Notes under the pieces: generated by a model
Databases searched by the model: none
Seen by the model: the letters and a program-made list of their open reading frames with translations, nothing else
What the model was told of the DNA's origin: nothing
Made by a program: the position numbers and the translations under genes
Source: Pseudomonadota bacterium
Lineage (GTDB): Bacteria > Pseudomonadota > Gammaproteobacteria > Berkiellales > Berkiellaceae
NCBI GenBank assembly: GCA_018242045.1
Contig: JAFECR010000012.1
Location: forward strand, 1 to 35,634
Direction: 5' to 3'
Length of the DNA stretch: 35,634 bases
Shown: positions 1-9,123 of the stretch, piece after piece
Position numbering within the stretch: position 1 is the first letter of the stretch
Layout: every line of letters starts with the position of its first letter

Positions 1-146
1 TTAAAATTAGGAGTTTCAAGTCCGTCATTGCGAGGAGTCTGCGACGAAGCAATCCAGATTACATCTTGATATTTTCTGGATTGCTTCCCCTTCGCTTCGC
101 TCTGGGTCGCAATGACGGAACTCCTAAATTCAAGTGGAAGCAGTAT
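1..146. repeat. Dispersed palindromic (MITE-like) repeat, left-end copy
   Basis: This is a nested perfect inverted repeat. Positions 21-33 pair with 107-119 (13 bp), 46-58 pair with 75-87 (13 bp), and 8-15 pair with 119-126. No open frame is evident, so it would have to move or spread in trans. An inverted, partly divergent copy lies at 35566-35634. The 868-residue gene ends 6 nt beyond this repeat, so the hairpin could also stop its transcript. I see a repeat; calling it a MITE is inference. Confidence 0.8.
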
Positions 147-151
147 ATTCA

Positions 152-2758
152 CTAATATCTTGGCTTTTGCTTAACATCTTGATCCTGAGGAACTTTTCCT
201 GGAGGAGTGGCTTTGTCTGAAGTCGTGTACGAATGTAATAGACCAGGCTTTCGTTTTACTTCTTTCATTCTGTATAATGATTCTGCTGTCAAAACATTAA
301 AATCAAATTTTGCTTCAAATAACATAGAATAATCCGTTGTTGATAATTCAAATTTTTCTTTAAAAGCTCTAATTTCTTTTTTCAATTTGGGATGATTTTC
401 ATCTAATTCCATGGTGAGAGTATATAATGAAGACAAATCTGGTTCATATTGGTCAAATAAACTCTTAAATAGATTAAACGTTTTTTGTGAAAAAGTGGGA
501 ATAACATTGGGATCAGCCTTAAGCGCAGCATCATATTCATTTAAAGCGGTTCTTAAGTTCTTATTCTCAATCACATAGGTTTTTCTGGCAGTCATTTTAA
601 CAATTTGTTCATCTTTGCTTTTATCTGTGTTTGATACTTCGGTTTTAGCGTGTTTTTCCGCTTTTTGTGCAGGAAGTGTCGCAAGATAAGCCATAGCATT
701 ATCTCTTGTTATTTGAGGCGTATTAAAACGATAAAGTGCTTTTGCACTAAATAATTCTTTTGCTTCTGGCGTTGGTGCACCTGCTTTTAGAATTTCACTA
801 ACGGTGGTAGAACAGTTGTAGTCGTACAAATCAAAAGATTTTTGTCCACTTGCTATCTCTTTCATTTTCTTTAACATGTTTTCGGCATCCAATCCAGAGG
901 GGTGACCTTGTTCAGTTAATCCTTTATTTAAAGGCAGCAACACAGTATCATCAGGGGGTTCGCCTTTGGTGATATAATGAGTAAGACCGCTTTGGTCAAT
1001 ATCTTCAAGGAAAGTGGTTGTTTTAATTTCCGCAAGTTTAGCAGTTTGTTCTTTTAATTCCTGTTTTGCTTTATCTGTCTTCTCAATTAATTGCTCTGCA
1101 ATGATTTCAATATTATTGGCATCTATAACATTGTCAAATTTTGTTTTCCAATCTGGTATTGCCATTGAAAGGATCTGCTCTATCGTAGAACTACCGAGTA
1201 CAACATTTAAATCACTGTCAGGGCCGGGTGCAAGCAGAACGGTTCGGTTGTCTTGTGTTACTGTTTTTGTCAGATAATTGAGTAGTTTACTGTTATGTTC
1301 AATAGAATAACTTAAAAGATCTACATTAAACTGCTGTTTTGATACGATTTCAGCGGCATCATTAGTATACTTATCCTTTTCAGATTCCATTTCCGATCGA
1401 TATACCTCTATATTTTCCTTAAATGTTTTCAGCCTTTTTTCTTGCATTTCAATAAGCTTAAATGATTTTATAATATTAAAGGCTAATTCTGGAGAAATTT
1501 CTTGAATCATGCTTATAAGGATAGGTGAAAACACTTTTGCCATATTCTGTTCTGAAAATTTCTGATTTTCCAAGGTATATAGCATTTCACTTGCTTCAGT
1601 TAAGCGAAGTTTTTCTAACTCTATTAATATTTTTGATAAACGTTCCTTTTTTTGTTCAATAGAAAGTTGCTCGTTATGAAATAGTTTTGTTGCTCCAACC
1701 AACAATTTGGCTTTTGGTGCATTTTCATTAGGTATCGCTTTTAAAATAGAAGTAATTTTTTCAGAAACTTCTCTTCTTACATTTATAATGTTTTTAGCAG
1801 TTTTTTTGAATTTTACCTCATCTTGAACAAGTGCATTTTTTAAGTCTTCCATGTTCTTTTGTTTAAAGGAATTTATTTTATCAGACATGGTGGAATCAAG
1901 TTCTTTAAGGCCGGTAAGCTTGTCATTGGCAAAATGCATTAATATATCCACAGTTTCTAGTTTTATTTCTGGTTGAAGTTCAGCATTATCAATAAAAACA
2001 AAATTATATAATTTAAATCGTTTTAACAAAATAATCTCAGATTCTGAAAATTTAACTTCTTCCTTTTCTTGGTCTAATTTTTTTAGTTTCTTTTCCATGT
2101 TTCCTAGCTTGGCAATTAAAACTTCCAAGGCCTCAATATCGCTTTGATATTTACTTTTGTTTTGAATAAGTTGAAATAATTCATAAGGGGCTTGAGAAAA
2201 TTCTCTGAAATGTAAAATACTACTTGGCCCGTAAGTCATTTCGGTTTTTGAAAGCTTGCCTGTGTGAATTCTTGTTTCGGGATTGATATATTCTTTCCAC
2301 CTTGGGTCCCAATGTTTGTTAACCCCAATGAATTCTGCTTTTTCATCTTCAGTAATATTTTCTTTTAATTGATATAATGCACCTTTGGCTGGAAACCAGC
2401 TAAAGAACACGACGTATACGTTTTCCTGAGCAAGGATCTCATTGGATTTAACAAAATTACCGGACTCATCTTGAACCGCTTTATATCTTTTAATCGTATG
2501 TGCTTCCATGGGAATGACGGGGTCAAAACAATATTTTTTTACAAGTGCTTTTGTCTCTTCATTTGCGGGTAAAACCAAGGCTAAGGTGGCATGGCCAACA
2601 TTACCTCCAAATAAAATATTGTCAATTTGGTGTAGCATGCCATTGCCTTTTTCTGCTTCAGAACCCCATGTATAAAGCTTTGCGCCATACAAGCCAGTTA
2701 ATTTAGTGGGATCGTTTGCTTGTGCATTATCACTGCTGATGTGTGTATGCGTTGTCAT
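152..2758 (-). CDS. Large putative effector: probable permuted papain-like domain split by coiled coils, with shared C-terminal module
   Basis: The protein has 868 residues and I do not recognise its exact family. Near the N-terminus, His56 lies in a GNVGHATLAL stretch. Far downstream, Cys649 lies in YDYNCSTTVSEIL. This His-first, Cys-later order and the local motifs resemble permuted NlpC/P60 or papain-like hydrolases, but the two parts are about 590 residues apart. The intervening region (roughly 200-480 and 550-580) is charged and rich in predicted coiled coil. Residues about 715-832 are homologous to the end of the patatin protein encoded at 3912-7664. The tail is basic and Pro-containing (KQKPRY). 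There is no signal peptide and no obvious membrane segment. It starts with ATG after AAGGAT, 15 bp behind the preceding gene, so it is probably the last gene of a three-gene operon. Secretion into a host cell is inferred from architecture only. Confidence 0.8.
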   Translation of the reverse strand: MTTHTHISSDNAQANDPTKLTGLYGAKLYTWGSEAEKGNGMLHQIDNILFGGNVGHATLALVLPANEETKALVKKYCFDPVIPMEAHTIKRYKAVQDESGNFVKSNEILAQENVYVVFFSWFPAKGALYQLKENITEDEKAEFIGVNKHWDPRWKEYINPETRIHTGKLSKTEMTYGPSSILHFREFSQAPYELFQLIQNKSKYQSDIEALEVLIAKLGNMEKKLKKLDQEKEEVKFSESEIILLKRFKLYNFVFIDNAELQPEIKLETVDILMHFANDKLTGLKELDSTMSDKINSFKQKNMEDLKNALVQDEVKFKKTAKNIINVRREVSEKITSILKAIPNENAPKAKLLVGATKLFHNEQLSIEQKKERLSKILIELEKLRLTEASEMLYTLENQKFSEQNMAKVFSPILISMIQEISPELAFNIIKSFKLIEMQEKRLKTFKENIEVYRSEMESEKDKYTNDAAEIVSKQQFNVDLLSYSIEHNSKLLNYLTKTVTQDNRTVLLAPGPDSDLNVVLGSSTIEQILSMAIPDWKTKFDNVIDANNIEIIAEQLIEKTDKAKQELKEQTAKLAEIKTTTFLEDIDQSGLTHYITKGEPPDDTVLLPLNKGLTEQGHPSGLDAENMLKKMKEIASGQKSFDLYDYNCSTTVSEILKAGAPTPEAKELFSAKALYRFNTPQITRDNAMAYLATLPAQKAEKHAKTEVSNTDKSKDEQIVKMTARKTYVIENKNLRTALNEYDAALKADPNVIPTFSQKTFNLFKSLFDQYEPDLSSLYTLTMELDENHPKLKKEIRAFKEKFELSTTDYSMLFEAKFDFNVLTAESLYRMKEVKRKPGLLHSYTTSDKATPPGKVPQDQDVKQKPRY

Positions 2759-2773
2759 AGGATATCCTTAAAA

Positions 2774-3826
2774 TTAATTTCTAGGATTAGGTTTTTTATG
2801 GCTACTTTCTTTTGCAGATGATAAAAATTTACCTTTTACTTGTTTAAATTGACTTTCTATATGAACGATTTTTTTCTCAAGAGAGGCATTATTTTTGTTT
2901 TTATATTTTTTCATCAAAGCAAGATCTTTTTTAATGCTAGATATTGCTTCTTCTACTTTGTGAAAGCCCTTTTCAATTTTGGCTACATTTATTGAGGATT
3001 TATTGCTTAAGGCTTCTTCCATGATATTACTGGCTTGCTTTATCGACGCTAACAATTTTTCTGATTGTGGGTTTTTTTGTTGTAATACGGGTTCATTTAA
3101 GATTAGCGTCGTTAACCAATTTTCCACCATTTCCAATTTTCTTGTATTTTCCAGTTGAATTTCATCATTTGTTGGTGAGCCTAGTAACTTGGCAATTTTA
3201 TCTATTCTTTGTTGGTTTAATTTATGTGGCAAAATTTGAGGACGATTTTGTGTATTGTCATGGGTAGTTTTTGTATTATCTTGGGTAGGTTTAAGTTTGG
3301 AGACAGTTTTTTCCTTTAACAGTGTTTCTAGTTGATTTACTCGTTGCTTAGCTAATTTTTTGGGTTGTGATAATTTTTCTGATTTTTTTTGTTGCTCAAC
3401 TTCGCTATCTTCTTTGATATCTTTTCTTCTTTTTAACAGAGCCTCACGCAACATATTATTAGTAAAATCTTCTTCTGATGATGAAGGATTTTGATAATGA
3501 GGCTTGCTAGAAGATTCAATTTTATTACTTTCTTTTTTGGGCACGATTACTTCAGTTGCAGCCGCATCAAGTTCAGCCTTTCTTTTGTCGAGTAACGCAT
3601 CTGCACTTAAATTAAATTTTTTAACTTCTTTTTTGCTTTCAGTTGTTGATGAGGATGCGTTTTCTTTGCTTTGTGATGGTGGTAAATTTTCATCATTCCA
3701 TTCATCTTCCCATTGCGATAAGTCTTCCTCTTCATTAGGCTCTTGTTGTATTGATTTCATAGCGGCATAAACAGCATTTGCTAATTCACCATGACTTAAT
3801 TTATCTTTGGGTTTTTCTTTTGGCAT
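2774..3826 (-). CDS. Lys/Ser/Glu-rich disordered and coiled-coil protein of unknown function
   Basis: This protein of 350 residues matches no family I recognise. Residues 1-100 are acidic and low-complexity (an EEDLSQWEDEW patch, then Ser/Thr/Lys-rich). Residues about 110-215 are highly charged with many Lys and Gln. Residues about 230-340 look like amphipathic helices or coiled coil. There is no signal peptide, membrane segment or catalytic motif. The C-terminal tail (SSHKKPNPRN) is basic and Pro-containing, like the tails of both neighbours. The start is an ATG preceded by a strong GGAGGA. It lies between the two large proteins with gaps of 85 and 15 bp, all leftward, so co-transcription is likely. 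A chaperone, adaptor or third effector would all fit the context; nothing in the sequence chooses between them. Confidence 0.75.
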   Translation of the reverse strand: MPKEKPKDKLSHGELANAVYAAMKSIQQEPNEEEDLSQWEDEWNDENLPPSQSKENASSSTTESKKEVKKFNLSADALLDKRKAELDAAATEVIVPKKESNKIESSSKPHYQNPSSSEEDFTNNMLREALLKRRKDIKEDSEVEQQKKSEKLSQPKKLAKQRVNQLETLLKEKTVSKLKPTQDNTKTTHDNTQNRPQILPHKLNQQRIDKIAKLLGSPTNDEIQLENTRKLEMVENWLTTLILNEPVLQQKNPQSEKLLASIKQASNIMEEALSNKSSINVAKIEKGFHKVEEAISSIKKDLALMKKYKNKNNASLEKKIVHIESQFKQVKGKFLSSAKESSHKKPNPRN

Positions 3827-3911
3827 GTGTCCTCCAAACTACTTTGAAAATGAGACAACAAAAGAAATTCTAAAGTTCCTTAGATTCACCTATAATATGA
3901 AATAGGTCAGC

Positions 3912-6900
3912 TTAAGAATGTTTAGGCTTTGAAGGCTTTTCATTGGTTTTGCTGCTTTCTAAGGGGTTGCTGATACCGGTGTATTTCTCAAAATGCTTTT
4001 GATATTGCATTGTCATAGACTCTTTAATGTTTTTTCGTCTTTGAGCAGATTGATTATTTAAATCATTGAATTTAAATTTGGTTTCAAATAAGTCCATAAA
4101 TTGTGAGTCTGACAAATTATAAACTTTCATAAACTGGCTTGATTTTTCAGCAAAGGAAGTGCTATCCATCCCGGCATCCATGCCAACGGTATATAATTCA
4201 GATAATTTAGGTTCATATACAGAAAAATAATCTTTAAATTTCTGCGCTGTTTTTTCTGAAAATTGTGCAACAGCGAATTCATTTTCTTGTAAAGTTTTTT
4301 CAAAAGAAGTTAGCGCTTTGTTGAGATCGATATCGACTATCATTTTTGTTTCATCTTTGACTTGTCGAGAGATTTGCTTTGCAAGTGGGCTTTGTAAAAG
4401 CGGTCCTTTGCGCTCATTTGCATTTTTCTGATAGACATCAAGCTGTTTTTGTAGTGATTTTTTAATTTCAGGATTTTCACATTGTTGACAAAGGAATTGC
4501 GCAATATTGGCTTTATTATAAGATAGGGCATATTGAACAGCGTTTTCACCTTGAGCAGGGCTCCCTTTTGCGCCAACACTGGTTAAATCAAAACACACAT
4601 CCATGGAAACGCCTTGTGAAACCAAATACTTTAAAATATCTATGCGATCATTTTCAATAATATAGTGCAAAGGAGTTTTGCCAAATTCATCATAAACCAT
4701 AGTTACATCTCGAAAACCATAAGCCATGGACAGATTTTTGCCCACCAGTTGAAATTCTTTTGCGACTTTGTAAAACACTTCTTTTGAATTTGGGCACATT
4801 GCTAAATAGTGTAAAGGTTCTCTACCTTCACTATCGCGGATCCGTCTTGATATCTTTTTAGAAAATCTGTCAAACCAAAAAGGTTTACTCTCTATAAGAT
4901 CATTGACAATGGCGACATTGCCTAATTTCGCAGCTAAAGTTAAGGCACTTTGGCAGTCTTGAGGGCCTGCTTGATTAACATCTGCATCATAGTTGCGCAA
5001 GAGATTAGCACAGTCCCTATGGCCATTTTCGATTGCATAATAAAGGGCAGTTTTGTTGTTCCATTTTTCATCGATAAACCCCAGTGATTTATCATAATCT
5101 AATTTTAGTAGAATTTTTAAAATATCAGTTCGGCCATTTGCTGCGGCAAAGGTAAGTAAGTTTAGGCCATCTGGTAAAGCAATTGACAATAATGCTTTTA
5201 TTAAATCTGGATTTTTTTGTACTTTTTTTTGTAAACTGTCTATGGCTTTTTTTAACACAAGCGGGTGAGGTTCATTCACGACTCGCATAAAAGCATCAAG
5301 CCATTTTTGACTAGTCGATATGGTCACGACTTTTTTGCTTAATTGTGTGGCATCCACTTTTACGTTTGGATCAAAATAGGGTTTAAATAGCGCTATCATT
5401 TCTTTGCTAACGTCTGGATTGATATAGCAAAGCTCATGCGGCGTGATCCCTAGTCTATCAACGATTTCAAGGGCGTCTTGAACTAAATAATCCCATGTTG
5501 CTTTAGCTGAAAGTTGCTTAAGCAAGGAAACTTTAGAATCTTGAATCATCATATGAAGCAGTGTATTTCCTTTTGGTGGAAATAACACTTTTCTAAGATC
5601 AATATTATTTTTCTGGCAATGTTGAATTAAAATTTCAAGCACTTTAGCATTGTCCTTTTTTAAGGCGTAGTGAAACGCACTTAAATGCTTATCATGAACG
5701 CGAAAAGGATCTGCACCATTGTCAAGTAGCACTTTTAAAATTTCACCACTTGGGTCTTTTTGACTGATGATGCTGTCAATCGCTGAAAATAAGATGGGGT
5801 TTAAGTTGATGAGATCATCAAATGTTTTATCAAGCCGTTTACCTGTTTGGCTGCGTTCATATTCTCTGTGCGGATCTAATAGTTTGTGTTCAAACGATTT
5901 TACTTGTTTCATGGTCTTTTGCACAAAGCTCACCATGCCTTCGACCATCTCTTTTTTACCGTGCAAAATAGCTAAGTTGAGTAAACTTTGGCCATTTTCA
6001 TCTATTGGTTTATTAAACAATGCTAAGGCTGAACTCATTTCAGCTTTAAAAACACGTAAAAATGTATCTGTATTGCCTTGTTTAATTAATTGAACAAGAT
6101 AGGCTTCTTTTTCTTTTGACTCTATTATTTTTTGTATAGCTTCTCGATATTGTTGAACAGCGGCATCTTTTTGTGGTTGATTTTTAACAGTTTTTTCGAT
6201 GTACGCGTTCGCCGTATTCTCATTAAGCTGAGCAACGGCAGATTGGATTTGTTCTGCAAGTTGACAAAGACGCACGTTTTTATAAATTTCATTTTTGTGA
6301 TAGCCTTTACAGGAATGATACTTTTTAAGTTCGGTATTAAATTCCTCTATATACTTACCTAAATTTTCTATCTTTATTGAATTTTTATCATAGGTTAATT
6401 TGATATCTTTTTCATCAGGAGTAATGGTTGGTGCACGATTTTTTTCCCACCATTGATCAATCGCACTTGCGCCGCTTTCTACGATCCTATCATATTTTTT
6501 GCCAGCCAAATTAAATTCCATCGTATCCACGCCTTCAAGATAAATTTGCGCGATATTATTAGGATGTGTGTCGTATTTTGCTTTTTTATCTTCTGTAAGC
6601 AGGCCCTGAGGTTTTAGGGCAAATTTTCCGGCAGTATAAGCTGCATTGAGTGCATTAGCAGTGCTATAGTCGCTTCTTTCTTCTACACTTTGGTTGCTTT
6701 TAATGGGATCTTTTATGTCATGTTTATTGCGCAGCTTTACAATTCTTTGAGAAAACGGCGTAATATCGTTGTTTAAATCAGCCAAATTGGAAACAAGTTT
6801 TAACCCCAAAGAACATGGATTGCATGGAACGTCCCGCTTTTCTCTTTGATGTGCATGATATTGCATTTTGTAACCATCTTCGGCATATTCTATTTTATCC

Positions 6901-7664
6901 AATAAATCCAATGGCAAATTATTCATAATACCGCCGTCATAAAAAAGTCCAACGACTTTGCCATCTTGTTCACGAACTTCCACTGGTTTAAACGCAGGGG
7001 GAATACTCATAGAAGCTCTAACAGCATCTGCAATTCTGACATTTGGAGTTGTTAGTGCAGAAAAAACGACGTTGTCACGTTGATCATTTTTGGAATGAAC
7101 GCGCGTTGCAGTGACAAGTAAGTTTTTTAATGCAGGATTAGATTGACGTGCTTTTTCCAGATCAGCAAAAGTGGCATTTGGATCTCCTAATGCTTGCTCT
7201 ACTAACATTTGGGCAAAATTATGAAAGTTATCGCCGCTGTATAAATATCCCGCATAGACAATGCTGGCTAAATAGTTTTCTCTGTAATCTAGTAAATCCA
7301 TAAAGTTTGAGGCATTTACAATTTTACCTATTTGCTCTGCTGTAAATCCCATGCTTATCAGCAAAGCGGTAATGGCACCAGCTGAACTACCTGCAACATG
7401 TTCTAATTGATCAAGTGCGCCTCTTTTTTCTAAGGCTTTCAATGAGCCAATATAAGCAGCGCCTTTAGCGCCGCCGCCTTCTAATACAAGCGAGCGTATC
7501 GGTGCCATGGCAACAAAAGGTTTATTTTTATAATTATTTTGCTTTTTTGCTTTGTCTAAAAAGTCATCAACAAAGGACTTTAGGTTTGTCACTCCGTTGT
7601 TTTGTGCACTTTGAAAATCAAATTCTAATTGATTGAATGTGTGGTCGGGTCCAAGGTGCGCCAT
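3912..7664 (-). CDS. Patatin-like phospholipase with ankyrin repeats and shared C-terminal module
   Basis: The protein has 1250 residues. The patatin domain (about 57-410) has the oxyanion loop GGGAKG at 63-68, the nucleophile elbow GSSAG at 92-96 (Ser94) and DGG at 243-245 (Asp243). All parts of the Ser-Asp dyad are present, so lipid acyl-hydrolase activity is expected. Residues about 555-1060 carry degenerate ankyrin repeats, clearest near 557-580, 640-680, 698-720, 832-895, 903-925, 946-970 and 993-1060. Residues about 1103-1215 are homologous to the C-terminal module of the protein encoded at 152-2758. The tail is again basic (KPSKPKHS). Patatins of this type, such as Legionella VipD and ExoU-like enzymes, act as secreted effectors inside host cells. 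That role is inferred here. An AGAGG box precedes the ATG. It is probably the first gene of the leftward operon. Confidence 0.9.
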   Translation of the reverse strand: MAHLGPDHTFNQLEFDFQSAQNNGVTNLKSFVDDFLDKAKKQNNYKNKPFVAMAPIRSLVLEGGGAKGAAYIGSLKALEKRGALDQLEHVAGSSAGAITALLISMGFTAEQIGKIVNASNFMDLLDYRENYLASIVYAGYLYSGDNFHNFAQMLVEQALGDPNATFADLEKARQSNPALKNLLVTATRVHSKNDQRDNVVFSALTTPNVRIADAVRASMSIPPAFKPVEVREQDGKVVGLFYDGGIMNNLPLDLLDKIEYAEDGYKMQYHAHQREKRDVPCNPCSLGLKLVSNLADLNNDITPFSQRIVKLRNKHDIKDPIKSNQSVEERSDYSTANALNAAYTAGKFALKPQGLLTEDKKAKYDTHPNNIAQIYLEGVDTMEFNLAGKKYDRIVESGASAIDQWWEKNRAPTITPDEKDIKLTYDKNSIKIENLGKYIEEFNTELKKYHSCKGYHKNEIYKNVRLCQLAEQIQSAVAQLNENTANAYIEKTVKNQPQKDAAVQQYREAIQKIIESKEKEAYLVQLIKQGNTDTFLRVFKAEMSSALALFNKPIDENGQSLLNLAILHGKKEMVEGMVSFVQKTMKQVKSFEHKLLDPHREYERSQTGKRLDKTFDDLINLNPILFSAIDSIISQKDPSGEILKVLLDNGADPFRVHDKHLSAFHYALKKDNAKVLEILIQHCQKNNIDLRKVLFPPKGNTLLHMMIQDSKVSLLKQLSAKATWDYLVQDALEIVDRLGITPHELCYINPDVSKEMIALFKPYFDPNVKVDATQLSKKVVTISTSQKWLDAFMRVVNEPHPLVLKKAIDSLQKKVQKNPDLIKALLSIALPDGLNLLTFAAANGRTDILKILLKLDYDKSLGFIDEKWNNKTALYYAIENGHRDCANLLRNYDADVNQAGPQDCQSALTLAAKLGNVAIVNDLIESKPFWFDRFSKKISRRIRDSEGREPLHYLAMCPNSKEVFYKVAKEFQLVGKNLSMAYGFRDVTMVYDEFGKTPLHYIIENDRIDILKYLVSQGVSMDVCFDLTSVGAKGSPAQGENAVQYALSYNKANIAQFLCQQCENPEIKKSLQKQLDVYQKNANERKGPLLQSPLAKQISRQVKDETKMIVDIDLNKALTSFEKTLQENEFAVAQFSEKTAQKFKDYFSVYEPKLSELYTVGMDAGMDSTSFAEKSSQFMKVYNLSDSQFMDLFETKFKFNDLNNQSAQRRKNIKESMTMQYQKHFEKYTGISNPLESSKTNEKPSKPKHS

Positions 7665-7755
7665 ATCATACCTCTTAGTCTGTGATGATAGGACTTTGAG
7701 GGGCTATAAATAGTTCCGCCTGACCCGTGTAGTTGCATTAATTTTTTGGTAGGTG

Positions 7756-9123
7756 CTACAGGTTATGATTTACTAATTCTTTTGCTAACCCAATGTAATT
7801 ACTTGGCGTTAAATTTTTTAGTTTTTCTTTGATCTCAATGGGTATTTCCAGCGAATCTATAAATTGATGTAAGCGTGCTTGCGTTATTTTTTGGCCCCGA
7901 GTTAGGGCTTTTAGTTTTTCATAAGGCTGTTCGATAGGATAGCATCTTAATACCGTTTGAATGGCTTCGCTCAATACTTCCCAATTGTCATTGAGATCTG
8001 TTTCAAGCTGGTGCTCATTGAGATCTAATTTTAATAACCCCTTATACAAAGATTTCATCGCAATCAGCATGTAACCACAAGCTGCGCCAAGGCTTCGCAA
8101 AACGGTGGAATCAGAAAGGTCGCGCTGCCAGCGTGATATCGGTAGTTTCTCGCCAAAGTGGGTAAATAGGGCATTAGCGATGCCGAAATTGCCTTCAGCG
8201 TTTTCAAAATCGATAGGGTTAACTTTATGCGGCATAGTAGAAGAGCCCGTTTCACTGGCTATCATTCTTTGTTTGAAATAGCCAAGACAGATATACCCCC
8301 AAATATCTCGACAAAAATCAATGAATATCGTATTTATTCGGATTAACTGATGACAGTATTCTGCGATGGCATCATGCGGTTCAATTTGGGTGGTCAACGG
8401 GTTAAAAGTTAGTCCTAAAGCACTGACAAATTGCGCTGTCACTTGTTGCCAAGGCACTTCAGGAAAAGCAACCAGATGCGCATTATAATTGCCAACTGCG
8501 CCATTCATTTTTCCTAAAATTGGCTGCATTTTAAACATTTCAACTTGTCTTTTAAGTCTTGCTGCTACATTGGCAATTTCCTTGCCGACAGTAGTTGGGG
8601 AGGCGGCTTGTCCATGGGTGCGAGACAGCATGGGAATGGCAGCATAATTTTTAGCCATTAACTGAAGTTGATTTAAGAGATCGGTAAGTTGCGGCAACAA
8701 AATTTGGTGTCGCAAGTCTTGCATCATAAGGCCATAAGCTAAATTATTAATATCTTCTGATGTGCAAGCAAAATGAACATATTCAAGCACAGGTAAAAAA
8801 GCACTATTTTCGACAAGTTTTTCTTTGATATAGTATTCTACTGCTTTGACATCATGATTAGTTTTAGCCTCAATAGCTTTAATAGCTTTGGCGTCTTTGT
8901 CATTAAATGATTCAATTAATTGCGTTAAAAACAATTGATTTTCTTCAGTCAGCGGGGCAAGGGTATTAATCTGCGTGCAAAGTGCTTGTAGCCATTTTAT
9001 TTCAATCACATAACGATACCGCATGAGCCCATATTCACTGACAATAGGCTGTAATGCTTGGCATAAATGCTGATATCGACCATCCAGGGGCGAAATTGCA
9101 TTAATAGATGAAAAACTGGTCAT
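7756..9123 (-). CDS. purB: Adenylosuccinate lyase
   Basis: PurB splits SAICAR to AICAR and adenylosuccinate to AMP, releasing fumarate in both purine steps. The 455-residue length is normal for the family. The signature loop GSSTMPHKVNP is at 293-303, with the SRTHGQ catalytic His at 170 and the N-terminal SPLDGRY at 11-17. The protein is cytosolic and homotetrameric in the family. Its ATG overlaps the mnmA stop by 4 bp, which indicates translational coupling. In E. coli hflD lies between mnmA and purB; here it is absent. Confidence 0.97.
   Translation of the reverse strand: MTSFSSINAISPLDGRYQHLCQALQPIVSEYGLMRYRYVIEIKWLQALCTQINTLAPLTEENQLFLTQLIESFNDKDAKAIKAIEAKTNHDVKAVEYYIKEKLVENSAFLPVLEYVHFACTSEDINNLAYGLMMQDLRHQILLPQLTDLLNQLQLMAKNYAAIPMLSRTHGQAASPTTVGKEIANVAARLKRQVEMFKMQPILGKMNGAVGNYNAHLVAFPEVPWQQVTAQFVSALGLTFNPLTTQIEPHDAIAEYCHQLIRINTIFIDFCRDIWGYICLGYFKQRMIASETGSSTMPHKVNPIDFENAEGNFGIANALFTHFGEKLPISRWQRDLSDSTVLRSLGAACGYMLIAMKSLYKGLLKLDLNEHQLETDLNDNWEVLSEAIQTVLRCYPIEQPYEKLKALTRGQKITQARLHQFIDSLEIPIEIKEKLKNLTPSNYIGLAKELVNHNL

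Noticed and set aside
1014..1277. Open frame on the plus strand inside the 868-residue gene
   Set aside because: It is the antisense shadow of a long, protein-like frame and has no ribosome-binding site or recognisable motif.
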